DNA of 64,000 bases from Loxodes magnus (GCA_946699065.1 CAMPDV010000006.1:124001-188000), one strand, 5' to 3'; positions 35,423-46,323 are shown, numbered from the stretch's first letter. Notes: generated by a model from the letters alone, not told the origin. Program-made: numbers and translations.

Positions 35423-38400
35423 TATCTGAAATTATTCTTAATCTTTTTAATAAAAGTTACTTTGTTTATTTTCTTCATCAAAACAAGTTATCCAATTCAA
35501 AGCATAAATCTTCTCTAGATATCCTTATTTCCTTTCCTTTATAAAAAATCTTCAGTTTCTTAAATTCTTTTATAATTTGCTTAAAAATAAATGGAAGACT
35601 CTATTTGTTGTCTTGAAATTTAAGGATTCTTAGATTCTTCCAAATAGGAAAGTTAACTAAATTGTAATCTTATATAGGCAAAGTATTAGATGACAAAGTA
35701 CATGAATTGATTAATTCCAAAGTATGTAAATGGTAGCAGCATTATATTATTAAATGGATATCTTAATCTGTTAAATCTAAATTGTAAAACTTTAAATGTC
35801 TAAGCTTGACATATTTAGTAAATTCTTAGATTCATAATAAACTATTTTCTATTGTTAAAAGGCTTAAACTTAAACTTCATAGTTACTTACAGTTTTACTA
35901 AATGACTTTAAATACTTAGTCACTTGTTTTAATTTAAGTTTTTAGTTCTATTTATTTCAATTATTAGCATTTCTAGAATATATATTCCATAGTTTACTAG
36001 TCTAGTTAAGCTATATCAACTAGCCCTATTTATTCATATTTTTATCCATAAGTACCTATTTGCATTAGAGCTGAACTATTAAGTAAATTAATTTCTTTTA
36101 AGTACAAGGATTTAAGATTGGGAGTATTTTGCATTAGTAGAATTAAGTTTTCATCACTGAAGTTTTAGCAGTTAGCTATATAAAGTTATTAGAGTTTATT
36201 AAATCCTTAAGTAATAAACTAAGAAAACAGATCAGAATGGAAACTATTATTCAACTTTAAGTATCTAAGATTATAATTCTTAATCTATCCAAGAATTTGA
36301 TTGATAGAAGTATTTTAGTAAGAGTCTATTGAAATAATATTAGGACACAGATAAAGTAATTAATCGATTTCCTTGTTTTAGTTAATTTTTAATTCTTATA
36401 CTAGTTATCCTTTTAGTCTTAGATATTCTTGCAAATAAGGAATTTAAATGCTATTACTCTTTATTTTTATAACTTTCAAACTTAAATTCTAGCAAAATTC
36501 CATTAGAAAGCTTCCTTTTATTCCAATGTTTTTAAATGTAGTAGTCTAGCTTTTTAATTAGATATGTTCTAGTTTTTCTAGCTTAGATAAAAATTGTAAA
36601 TCTTTGTCTTCTAACTACCCTTATAAAACTAATTTTTATAGAGAAGTAGGCATCACACTTAATAGAAAAAAGGTTTTATCAGTACATTAAATTGAAAGTT
36701 CCTAAAGATGGTTTGGTCTATTTAATTAAGCACTTAATAGTTGATTTAGAATAAGAGATACATAAAGCATTCTATGTAGTTAATCACATAAACTCTAAGA
36801 AAAATCTGATAAATCTATTCTAAAACTTTTAACTTTAGAAAATATTAAAAACTTTAAGCTGCTTAAGACTCTGCTTCTAACATAAGCTTCATAATCTCTA
36901 TATCTAAAGATTGATAAACTCTATATTAAATACGGAAAAGTATTCAGATACTTATTAACTCTGGATAAATTGCAAATGCTTTAAAATTTAAATAGGAAAT
37001 TATATAATTAAATAAGTTTTAGTTGCTCCAAACTTATTAAATAAATGTATTACTTAATCTACTCTTATTGCTGACTAAATTAAATTCTTTTTTAAGTCTA
37101 AATATTATTTTTTATTATTGTTGTCTTTAAACAGTCAAAGGCTAATTCTAACTATATTTTACTTCATCGAGAAGAGAAAGCTTTATATCTTAAATAAGTA
37201 AATTATCATATCAAGCTCCTTCGATTTTTAAAAATATTAAGGATATTTTACTAAAACAAAAGCTTTTGTCAAAAGTGTTTTTTTGATATAAAAAGTGAAA
37301 GATCCAGAACCATTAAATCTTTATTTTGCAAAATTACCTTCAAATTTATCTCCATTAGTAAATAAAATTTTGCCATTATGCATTGTATCATTTTTCCATC
37401 CACCTTCCAAAGATTAACCATTTTTGAAGATCATTTTTCCTTATCCTTATCTATTTCCATTTACAAATTGGCCTTCATACTTATCACCATTTAAATATCT
37501 AAATATTCCATTTGCAGGCTTATCCTCTAATCATTAACCTATAAAAGATTAACCATTTTTGTATATTATTTTTCCTTATCTTTATTTTTTTCCATTTACA
37601 AACTGACCTTCATAGCAATTTCCATTTGGATAAGAATAAAATCCATTTCCATTATATGGTTCATCGTTTCTCCATTCGCCTTCAAAAGTTTATCCGTTTT
37701 TATACATTATTTTTCCTTTTCCTTATCTGTTTCCATTTACAAACTGACCTTCATAGCCGTCTCCATTTTAATAAATGTGGAATCCACTTCCGTTTCATGG
37801 TTCATCCTTTAATCATTCACCTTCAAAAAATTAACCATTTTTATAAATCATTTTTCCTTATCCTTATCTATTTCCATTTACAAATTGGCCTTCATACTTA
37901 TCACCATTTAAATATCTAAATATTCCATTTGCAGGCTTATCCTCTAATCATTCCCCTTCAAAAGATTAACCATTTTTGAATATTATTTTTCCTTATCTTT
38001 ATTTTTTTCCATTTACAAACTGACCTTCATAGCAATTTCCATTTGGATAAGAATAAAATCCATTTCCATTATATGGTTCATCGTTTCTCCATTCGCCTTC
38101 AAAAGTTTATCCGTTTTTATATATTATTTTTCCTTACCCTTATCTGTTTCCATTTACAAACTAACCTTCATAACAATTTCCATTTGGATAAGATTAGAAT
38201 CCACTTCCATTTAGAGGTTTATCATTTTTTCATTCACCTTCAAAAATTTAACCATTTTTGTAGATCATTTTTCCTAATCCTTATTTGCTTCCGTTTACAA
38301 AACTACCTTCATAACTATCTCCATTTGGATAAATATAAAATACGATTCCATTTAAAGGTTTATTATTTTTTCAATGACCTTCAAAAGTTTTTCCGTTTTT

Positions 38401-39123
38401 GAATATCATTTTTCCTTAACCTTATCTAACTCCATTTACAAACTAACCTTCATAAATATCCCCATTTTAGTAATTATATATTCCATTTTATAGTTCATCG
38501 TTTTTTCAAACTCCTTCAAAAGTTTCACCATTTTTGTAAATCATTTTTCCTTAACCTTATCTGAATCCATTTACAAACTGGCCTTCATAAATATATTCAT
38601 TTTTATAACCAAAAGATCCACTTTCATTTTGAAGCTTATTTTTTAAATAACCTTCATTTACTTTTTGGTTTTAGTATATCATTTTTCCTTTTCCTTATTT
38701 TTATCTTTTTATTAGCTGACCCACATAAATGTTTCCATTTGGATAAATATAAAACCCATTTCCATTATAAGGTTCATTATTTCGTCATTCACCTTCAAAA
38801 GATTCCCCATTTTTATATATAATTTTTCCTTTTCCTTATCTTTTGCTGTTTTCAATCTAGCCTTCATAACTATCACCATTTTAGTATTTAATCATTTATA
38901 TTCCTTAAATATTTTCATTTTCTGCTTAATCTTTTTAATTTTCTCCAATTTATAACTTTTTTAATTCCTAATCATTATCTGCTAAATTTGACTAAAGTTC
39001 TCCTGTGGATTCCTTTAATTTTTAATTTTCTTGTCTAAAAGCATATTTTTATTATTTATCTATATCCAATAGAGAAGATGGATCTTATTAGTTTTAATGG
39101 AATATACTTTAAGTTGATTCCAT
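35423..39123 (-). repeat. Arm B of the inverted duplication
   Basis: Reverse-complement counterpart of 6.66-10.64 kb. The stretch 35,423-36,960 (LRR half) differs from arm A at only a few bases, including a shared double TGA stop. The linker at about 37,060-37,270 has several indels, and the MORN half has fewer repeats and more substitutions. The gradient suggests recent gene conversion of the 3' half or recombination between older paralogues. Confidence 0.8.
35475..39123 (-). pseudogene. Second MORN / F-box / LRR gene, frame shifted in the linker
   Basis: Starts at ATG 39,123 with a leader different from its partner (MESTQSIFHQNQQDPSSLLD), a coiled stretch (QENQKLKESTGELQSNLADN), then about 11 pairs of MORN motifs with TGA or TGG at the conserved Trp. 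The F-box and LRR part ends at the double TGA at 35,480-35,475 and is almost identical to the plus-strand partner. Between MORN and F-box the linker carries several small insertions and deletions relative to the partner (for instance an extra base near 37,284 and losses near 37,245, 37,105 and 37,070). The distance from ATG to stop is not a multiple of three. Either the MORN and LRR parts are now separate proteins, or the gene is decaying. Antisense open frames at 37.6-38.4 kb are shadows of the MORN repeats. Confidence 0.65.
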
Positions 39124-39299
39124 GCTTAAATTTATTAATTAAGAAATAAAGATTGAATATATAGACTAAAGCAATGTAACTCTTAGCTTTTTAATTTAAA
39201 TTTAATTACTTTATCTGAGTATTAATATACACTAACTAGGAAATTAATAAAATGGTAGTAAAAGCTAGAAATACATGTGACTGACATATATGCTTATCT

Positions 39300-39950
39300 T
39301 CAGATAAATCTGAAACTACTCGCTTTTTTTCTTAATGGAGATATAAATAAGAAAATCCATAGATATAAGTACCTACATCAGACTTAAAAAACTAAAATTT
39401 GCAATAAAGCTTATTTGCTTTCGGTATATTAAGCTAAGGAAGCTACAGAAATTACTAAAGTAACTACTTCAGGTTTAATAATTAAGCTACTAGTATAACT
39501 TAAAACATTGGAAAGTGATGTTTGAATTATTATAAAGTAGAGCAAAATATTTCCATAATTACTTAGCACTATAAAAATCTTAGAGTAAAAAGCTCCAAAT
39601 GATCCATATAATTTATAAGCTATTTCTGAACAGCTGATTTATCCAGTTTAGTTGCAAGCTTAAATATACAAATCGCTAGTATAAATACACAAGCAAAACA
39701 CCAAAATGATCCACAAATTTCCATATAACATTCCTCAAACTCTTGCAACATAAGGAAGTGCAACGATATCGATTCCTATGATAGTAGTAATTATCATAAG
39801 AATAACAGAATAAAAATGAGTAGTTTTCAATTACTACTCTTCTATCTCCTACTACATCTCTCCATCTAAAATCCCTTTCTAACTAGTGATATTTACCTCT
39901 TTAATATAATCCTAAGGAAGTTACTAGTAAACCATTCCTTTAATTCCCAT
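39300..39950 (-). CDS. Amino-acid transporter (Aa_trans / AAAP family), N-terminal half only
   Basis: Minus-strand frame of 216 codons from ATG 39,950 to an in-frame TGA at 39,302-39,300. A hydrophilic leader (about 50 residues, GMVYQQLPQDYIKEVN and later EMQQEIEEQQ) precedes membrane segments typical of the family: SVILMIITTIIGIDIVALPY (TM1 with the usual G...LP break), NLWIILVFCLCIYTSDLYI (TM2-3), SEIAYKLYGSFG, and NILLYFIIIQTSLSNVLS. One Trp in ARVWGMLYG is TGA. The family normally has about 11 membrane segments and 400-500 residues, so over half is missing. The truncation lies within 200 bp of the start of the inverted MORN/F-box/LRR copy, suggesting that the duplication removed the 3' half. 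It is probably non-functional. Confidence 0.75.
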
Positions 39951-40054
39951 TTATATAGTTATGTTTCAAGATATTAAATACTAATTTTTAATAAATATTG
40001 AAGTAGTGTCATTTCATCCTTTCGTTAATATTAAAGATCAGATTCTGTTTATAA

Positions 40055-40593
40055 TAATTATTATATTATATATATTTATTAAATAACCATAGTTGTTCAA
40101 AGGTGAAAAACAAGGGACAGCTTCGTCAGAGGTTGGGGAAGTTAAGTACCCATAATCGACTTTATGTCTTCCTCTGCTTTGGCTTGGCCTCGAGACATCT
40201 GTTAATTTGGCCTTCGGCACTGGTTTATTTCATTTTTTTATTCTGGAAATAAAAAGAAATTATTTCTGCGGGCTTCATTAGAGGTGTGGAATTTAAGCAC
40301 CCATAATTGACACATGTCGTCCTCTGCTTTGGTGATGCAATGAGACGCAACCCTGCCATGTCCTTGAACCTCCAACAAGTATTAAAGATTACGAGTATTC
40401 TGAAATTATATCAGTATTGAAAATTTTTATAAGTACTGAATAATTATACCAGTATTGAACAAGTTTTATCAGTATCTGATAATTTTATCAGTAACAAACA
40501 TTCTTGTCAGTATGAAATATTTTTTTAAAGAGCTGCGCACCAACGAGAGTGCTACGCGCTCTATAATCAAATTTATTTATTTATTTATTTATA
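40055..40593 (+). mobile_element. Dimeric SINE-like element, copy 2
   Basis: Plus-strand partner of the copy at 11.1-11.65 kb. It begins near CCATAGTTGTTCAAAGGTG, has two related monomers (40,110-40,200 and 40,270-40,355), minirepeats with CAGTATTGAA, the terminal hairpin (GAGCTGCGCACCAACGAG / GCTACGCGCTC) and four or more TTTA units. It sits just upstream of the transporter fragment. Confidence 0.7.
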
Positions 40594-40892
40594 AGGTTTA
40601 ATTTCTTGATCTTTATGGGTAGAAAACGAAATGATAGAGTAAATCTCTTGATTATATGAATACTATATTTATAATCATATTACACTTACTTTCATTAATC
40701 TTCCCTATCTTAATTAACTTGATTTATAAAAGCTTATACTAAACAGTTTATGCATTTTGTTATAAAATATAAGATACAATATTGTCTGAAAAAGTATTTC
40801 TATTTAAAGTATAATGGAATGTAAAGCTAGATTAGTATCTATAGAATAGATACTAATAATTAGATATTTAATTTACACTTTTAAAATTATAT

Positions 40893-40896
40893 AAAA
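40893..40896 (-). terminator. RNA polymerase III terminator of tRNA-Sec
   Basis: A run of four T on the minus strand begins immediately after the tRNA 3' end. Confidence 0.6.
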
Positions 40897-40983
40897 CGCC
40901 CGAAAGGGTGAATCGAACACCTGAGACTCTCGTCTCCCTAGGATTTGAAGTCCTAGCCGAAGTCCACCCCGGGTCATCTAGGC
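40897..40983 (-). tRNA. tRNA-Sec, anticodon UCA
   Basis: An 87-nt minus-strand gene. The 3' part GATTCACCCTTTCGGGCG and the anticodon arm CTAGGA-CTTCAAA-TCCTAG (6-bp stem, anticodon TCA) match eukaryotic selenocysteine tRNAs. The long variable arm is GAGAC-GAGA-GTCTC and the T arm is GGTG-TTCGATT-CACC. The D arm has an extended stem with a tiny loop, also typical of tRNA-Sec. The acceptor starts GCCTAGATGA, close to the family's GCCCGGATGA, with one or two weak pairs. A tRNA-Trp(UCA) is excluded by the long variable arm. In this organism UGA also means Trp and stop. Confidence 0.9.
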
Positions 40984-41001
40984 AATATTAAGGTATAATT
41001 A

Positions 41002-41014
41002 GAATTATAAATAG
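41002..41014 (-). promoter_or_regulatory. TATA-like box upstream of tRNA-Sec
   Basis: Minus-strand TATTTATAATTCT lies at about -20 to -31 from the tRNA-Sec 5' end, where animal tRNA-Sec genes carry an external TATA box. AT-rich surroundings weaken the argument. Confidence 0.35.
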
Positions 41015-41873
41015 ATCCTATGCTAAAACTTATTTATATATATATTCATATCTATCCTTACACTTTAATTATATACCTTCTTCATAAATTTACCTACTCA
41101 TTTCTATTTAATACTTCTATATTATTTATAGAAAAGGCCTTATGTCTTTAAGGAAGCCAATAAATTAGCCTAAACTTATAAAAGGATCTTAAGAAACTAG
41201 GAATGTAGTAAGTAGCTATAAAATACTTGAATGTGACTATTAACATAATTGAAGCTAACTTATATTAAATACTTATTAAACTAAAGGTAAGCTAATATAC
41301 TATGATTAAAGAAATTAATATAAGCGCTAGTTATAAATAGTATATCAAGAGCAATATTTAAGATAATTATAGAAATTTAAAGCTTAAACAAATACATCAC
41401 AGGTAAAGCCAACACCTTAAGCAATTATAAATTACAGACATTTAAAGTTTTAAACAATCATACCAATTAAACTAGCGTTCTTACTTATAAATCGCTAATT
41501 TGGATAATTAAAAAAAGAGAATTTAAATAATTCATAATAAATAAAGAGTTATTTTACTCTTTAGTCAAAAATATACACTATTTTGAAAAAACCTATACCA
41601 ACTATCTAATAGTCAATTCCTTTTGCGTTAGGCCTACTCAAAGTTTTGAAAAAGCACTAAGTTAATAATAAGCATGCAAAAGTACTAAAATCAAAAACTA
41701 AAATCAACTTTCAAAGCAAAAAAGTATGTCAAGGAGATTACTGTGATTTATCTAATGTTAGTGGAAATAATATCGGAAAGAAGGAGCATTCTTAAAAGCT
41801 TAATGATAGAATACGACAATATAAATAGTAGCTAACTAAGAAAGTATAGCCATAATAGCTTGAATTTATAAAA

Positions 41874-42290
41874 ATGATGTACGAAAATGATAGTAATTAA
41901 AGCTTTTATTATTAATATAAAAAGCCTTGCTTCTTTAAAATTTTCAGACTTAAAATATTCTAAGACAGATTGAAATTTAGAAACTTTCTATCTAAAAAAG
42001 AATTGCCTAAGTAAAAGAAGGAAACAGTGTTTTTAGATAGAGATTTTGAAATGATAAACGTTTGTGAAACTTATTTCTCTTACTAATAAACACCTAAATC
42101 TAAGAAAAAAATAATCCTACATTTCAAATATTTCCTTCCACTGTGGAGACTAAATTTTGAAGAACTCAAAAAGCTTTAGATAATTTCCCAAAAATTTTAC
42201 ATAAGAATCAAAGTCCAACAGCATCGAGAGAAAATCAAACATTTATAACTAATAAGAAAAAAAAGAAAAAGGCAATTAATATTTTAATGA
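41874..42290 (+). CDS. Hypothetical basic protein, start uncertain
   Basis: A plus-strand frame ending at TGA 42,288-42,290 reads like protein, with Lys-rich and aromatic stretches: KPCFFKIFRLKIFQDRLKF, LPKQKKETVFLDRDFEMINV, HFKYFLPLWRLNFEELKKL, and a very basic end (IRKKRKRQLIFQ). The first in-frame ATG is at 41,874. The frame is open and coding-like further up (VCQGDYCDLSNVSGNNIG at about 41,730), so the true start or an upstream exon may be earlier. I recognise no domain. It lies 90 bp before the next plus-strand gene. Confidence 0.5.
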
Positions 42291-42380
42291 CTAGCTTTTA
42301 AAAACACTTGGTTATTTTATTTATTTAAAACTTCACTTTTTTGAATATTTTCCTCATTAACTTTTAATTAAAAATAAGCT

Positions 42381-44335
42381 ATGAAATATTTAAGGATTGG
42401 AGATAAAATAGAAAAATCATAAATATCTTCTAGTAAGTCAGGGCTTATAACACTGGTATACAATAATGATATCTTTATAATAGACAGCTATTCTTAAGGT
42501 ATAGATATAATTTAGTATTCAAATCCTAGAGAAGAACTAAAGAACTAACAAGATATAATACTAGTATCTACATGCTCGAAGCAATAGTCAGATAAAAATA
42601 TTAAAGAGTATCTGCATAACTTAGATTAAACTATAGGATAATATTAAATGAAATATCAAGATTCTCAACTTACAATAGCTTGCGTATATTCAGATTGATT
42701 GCTATTTCTATATGAAGTAAACTAGTGAAATGAAATATTTAAATGTAATTTACTAGAGTAAATTTAGAAATAAGAGCAAACTATGAAAATTGAGTACTGT
42801 TATTTGTAATTTTACCAGGAGTTATTATTTGTAGGGTTATAGCATAATCTGCTAATTTTCAAAGGATAATAGCTATAGCAGAACATAACGGATGAATAAT
42901 TAGTGGATATGGTATAGATAGATTATGACACCTTCAATTAATAGCTCTTAGTTTTACTAAAGATTAATCATCTTTTACAATGGAAAAACAAAAACTAATG
43001 GAGGCTAATAAATTTAACATTCTTAAACTATACAAATTTAAGGAGAGTTAAGCATCGAGCATCAGGTTTTAATTAATAAATATGGAAAAGCCTTATTAAA
43101 ATGACAGAGTAATAACTAGTTTTGGTTGAAGATATTCTTCAGAATGCTTAGAGGGTTTTAATAAGTAATGAGTCTGTTGTATTAAAGGATTTTTTTTATA
43201 TTCTAAAGTAATGAGATTATTTTAACTTTGATACCTTTTTCAAATTATATCTTTATAACCTTAACGTGATTCTGATGAGAAGCTTTAACCAAAATATGAA
43301 CTCATAAAAGTAATAGATTTGAATGAATTTCTTTAAGAGTAAATATTACAAGCTCTAATATTGAAAGATCACGTCTATTTGAACTCATTTTGTATATACT
43401 GCCTTACTAACTAATGCAAATTTATTTGTAGAAAGCTAACTCAAACACCCACCAAATTATAGTAAGCTCATCTAACTAAGTCAAGTTTCCCAACTAAATA
43501 GCCTAATTATACTTCTTACAAAGTAGCACATAAAAGTAGATGGTAGCATGAGCCTAAAGTAACTATTAATGATATCTTGATATCAAGAAATGTAAACATT
43601 CATACAGATAAATTACTAAGGAAAGTATTTTTCGAGGAAGATATAAAAAATACTAGCCTTGTGAATAATAGTGACTTACTTGTAGTTGCAAGTACCTCTA
43701 TAAGTATCTATAATTTTGAATAAAGCTCCGTCAGCAACTTAATCACTTTTGATAAGTAAAATGTTATACAAGGCCATTTTGAAAATGGTTAGCTAGTTAC
43801 TATAGTGCATGATAAAAATAATTACAAAGTTAACTTGGAAATTATTTGGATAATTGCTTAAGACAAGAATAACTTGAAAAAAACACCTTACCATTTGCAG
43901 AAACTTTCTAGAAGTAGTATTTAATCAAATTCAATAATAATTCAATAAAAAACGAACTAATACCTTAAATAATATGAATAAAATTAGCAAACAGATAGTG
44001 AATCGATCAAAAAAAGATTATAATGTTGTTAATTATTATTAGAGAGAACATTTTGCCCAAATATAGACTGCTAAAATATTTTATACTTAATAGTTAGTAT
44101 GTCTACTAGCAAATATTAAATAATTCGAACTTAACGAAATCGATAAAAAAATTAATTAAACAAGTTCCTAATTGAAATAAACATTCATATTTAACATTTC
44201 ATGATAAAAAAATTTAAAATTTAAAAGTTTAAAAATTTGTGCAGAAGCAATTTAATGGAAAGCAAAATTTCGCTTATTCATAAAATTTACAAATAAAATG
44301 GCTTAAAAATGTATTTAGACAGAGAATAAATATGA
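42381..44335 (+). CDS. Beta-propeller-like protein of unknown function, with one frame change
   Basis: Starts ATG 42,381 (MKYLRIGDKIEKSQISSSKS). It has repeated blade-like strands ending in aromatic and hydrophobic pairs: GLITLVYNNDIFIIDSY, LTIACVYSDWLLFLYEVNQW, QELLFVGLQHNLLIFKG, and in the second part SDLLVVASTSISIYNFEQ and GQLVTIVHDKNNYKVNLEII. Such spacing resembles WD40-type propellers, but no WD dipeptides are seen. Two TGA codons fit Trp in the first half (SDWLLF, NQWNEI). The frame moves once between about 42,930 and 42,990; I found no GT-AG segment of suitable length, so an indel is as likely as an intron. The second frame then runs to TGA 44,333-44,335. The last 300 bases are Lys/Asn-rich and the true end may be earlier. 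Confidence 0.5.
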
Positions 44336-44542
44336 AAGTGAAAAAGGTTATACAGTAAAACAAGTTTATTGGAAAATGGCAATTTAATTAGAATGAAAGT
44401 TCGAATCTCGAAAAAAAAGTAATACACAAGAAGATAATGAAGAAAATTTGATAATATGAAAAAAATAAGAAAAGAATCTATTTAAAAAAAAATTATCATC
44501 ACTTTAACATGAATAAAAAAAAAAGTTATGAAGCCATCACAT
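44336..44542. other. Unique AT-rich spacer before the tandem array
   Basis: About 200 bp, A-rich, without similarity to the array. It marks the left border of the repeat array. Confidence 0.5.
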
Positions 44543-44762
44543 GAAAAAGAGACTACTCGAATGAATCTTTGTTGTAATAATTAAATAATAAAAATTAAAG
44601 AAGGCAAAGTAATATAATTCATAATATGTCACCTTCAATTTAGATAAACAAGTATAAACAGTCTAAATACTTCTAAAAGAATTAATAAATGTTCAAAACA
44701 TAATGTGATATTTTGTCATTATAATTTCCGATTGAAAAATTAAATCTACTAGAAATTCTCCT

Positions 44763-44780
44763 ATAAAATATATTATAAAG
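44763..44780 (+). promoter_or_regulatory. Candidate TATA region upstream of the 61-codon gene (each unit)
   Basis: ATAAAATATATTATAAAG lies 37-54 bp before the ATG in unit 1 and in the same place in every unit. It is the most TATA-like run near the start, but in such AT-rich DNA this is weak evidence. Confidence 0.3.
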
Positions 44781-44816
44781 TCATTATATATTTCCATTTT
44801 ATTTTATCTATCTATA

Positions 44817-45002
44817 ATGGAATCTCAAAATTCTTCAAAGGCAACCAATTATGCAAATGATAACCGATCCAACTAGCTCAATCCTAATAACTCTCAATAT
44901 CAAGGAACTGAATCTAATAAATCATCAAGTAGTTATGCCAAAGATAACCGATCTAACCAGCTCAACTCTAACAACTTTCGTTACCAAGGAAAAAAAAGTT
45001 GA
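44817..45002 (+). CDS. Array gene, copy 1: 61-residue Asn/Gln/Ser-rich protein
   Basis: ATG 44,817 to TGA 45,000-45,002, with a TAG codon read as Gln inside. The protein starts MESQNSSKATN and contains two copies of a 19-residue motif: YANDNRSNQLNPNNSQYQG and YAKDNRSNQLNSNNFRYQG, then GKKS-like end (KKS). Between the two motif copies six codons differ synonymously (GCA/GCC, TCC/TCT, TAG/CAG, AAT/AAC twice, TAT/TAC) and four change the residue. This excess of silent changes, including TAG/CAG which is silent only when TAG is Gln, supports translation in this frame. There is no signal peptide or membrane segment; the protein is polar, low-complexity and probably disordered. I recognise no family. 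At least 15 copies exist, so high expression or a copy-number role is possible. Confidence 0.7.
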
Positions 45003-45200
45003 TAGGTACTTTATAACAATATTTACTGATTAAGTCTTAAATAAATCTGTATATTCTAAATCACATTTACATTGCCTAAATTAAGTTTATGCTTTTTTAC
45101 TTTGATTTGCCCTAAAGCCTTACATTTTTTTAATTTGTTTTTTTATTAGCGGCGAAATAAGTCGATCAATTTTGAGCTGATTACGTTAAACGTCTTTTAC

Positions 45201-45224
45201 ATCGATATTTTTATCATATTTATA
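45201..45224 (+). repeat. ATCGATATTTTTA motif, first of two per unit
   Basis: ATCGATATTTTTATCAT and the following TTTAT recur in slightly altered form 434 bp later in the unit. Both occur once each in every unit, on either side of the AT-rich centre. Confidence 0.5.
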
Positions 45225-45634
45225 TGAAAAAGTGATCCTTTTTTTTTACATTTGTAAATAGCAGTTTTAAAATTTTATTTTCTATTTTTTTCAGTTTTTA
45301 AATTTTTATCTTTATATTTTTCTTTATTCGTATTTGAATTTATATATACATTTTTTTATTTTGCATTATTAAAAGAGTAAACATAAAATGTTTTAGATTT
45401 TTAAATGAAAGGTTTTCAGCTTGAAAAGAATAAAAATGCAAAATGTTTTTTATTATCATTTTTATTTTTTTCCTTTCTTGTTTTTTTATTTTTTTTGTTT
45501 CATTAAAAAAACAAGAGATCTTTATATTGTCATTTTCATTAGACTTCACTAGAGTTTTCGATATTTTAATTCGAATTTTACTGGAATAGAAAAAAACTAT
45601 TTCTTTAAACAAATTTAGAGTGACTTATAAAAAA

Positions 45635-45658
45635 ATCGATATTTTTAGATCATTTTAT
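45635..45658 (+). repeat. ATCGATATTTTTA motif, second of two per unit
   Basis: ATCGATATTTTTAGATCAT then TTTAT; near-identical to the motif at 45,201. It lies 30 bp before the possible 58-codon frame, so a regulatory or origin role is conceivable but unproven. Confidence 0.5.
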
Positions 45659-45687
45659 TGTGTGAAAAATAAGTTTTATTTCAATAA

Positions 45688-45864
45688 ATGAATTAAAATC
45701 AAGGGGTTTATGTTCATGATTGGAATTTTCACCTCCTCCTTCTTATAAAATCCAGAACTACTTTCTCTTACCACAGCCTAGCTTCAACCTTATTCAAACC
45801 GACAAATGCTATTGCTAAAAGTTTCGAACAGAAGAATTAACGCAACTCCAAACGCCTCCATTGA
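45688..45864 (+). CDS. Possible 58-codon gene in each array unit
   Basis: ATG 45,688 to TGA 45,862-45,864, repeated in all complete units. The protein reads MNQNQGVYVHDWNFHLLLL, then SRTTFSYHSLASTLFKPTNA and a basic end (QKNQRNSKRLH). This part of the unit is the least AT-rich, and third positions carry many C. But the other two plus-strand frames across the same bases also give plausible peptides, so the frame is uncertain. Its TGA coincides with the boundary where the first array unit begins, which is why I favour it slightly. No family recognised. Confidence 0.3.
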
Positions 45865-46137
45865 AAAAAGAGACTACTCGAATGAATCTTTGTTGTAATA
45901 ATTAAATAATAAAAATTAAAGAAGGCAAAGTAATATAATTCATAATATGTCACCTTCAATTTAGATAAACAAGTATAAACAGTCTAAATACTTCTAAAAG
46001 AATTAATAAATGTTCAAAACATAATGTGATATTTTGTCATTATAATTTCCGATTGAAAAATTAAATCTACTAGAAATTCTCCTATAAAATATATTATAAA
46101 GTCATTATATATTTCCATTTTATTTTATCTATCTATA

Positions 46138-46323
46138 ATGGAATCTCAAAATTCTTCAAAGGCAACCAATTATGCAAATGATAACCGATCCAACTAGCTC
46201 AATCCTAATAACTCTCAATATCAAGGAACTGAATCTAATAAATCATCAAGTAGTTATGCCAAAGATAACCGATCTAACCAGCTCAACTCTAACAACTTTC
46301 GTTACCAAGGAAAAAAAAGTTGA
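46138..46323 (+). CDS. Array gene, copy 2
   Basis: Same 61-codon Asn/Gln/Ser-rich protein as copy 1, in a 1321-bp unit. Confidence 0.7.

Noticed and set aside
40897-40983. tRNA read as tRNA-Ser or as a Trp suppressor tRNA
   Set aside because: The UCA anticodon, short-loop D arm and acceptor/T-arm sequence fit tRNA-Sec; a Trp tRNA would lack the long variable arm.
45340-45612. 90-residue minus-strand frame in each array unit
   Set aside because: Composition is Lys/Ile/Asn-rich as expected of AT-rich noncoding DNA, and nothing marks a real end; there is no internal evidence of selection.
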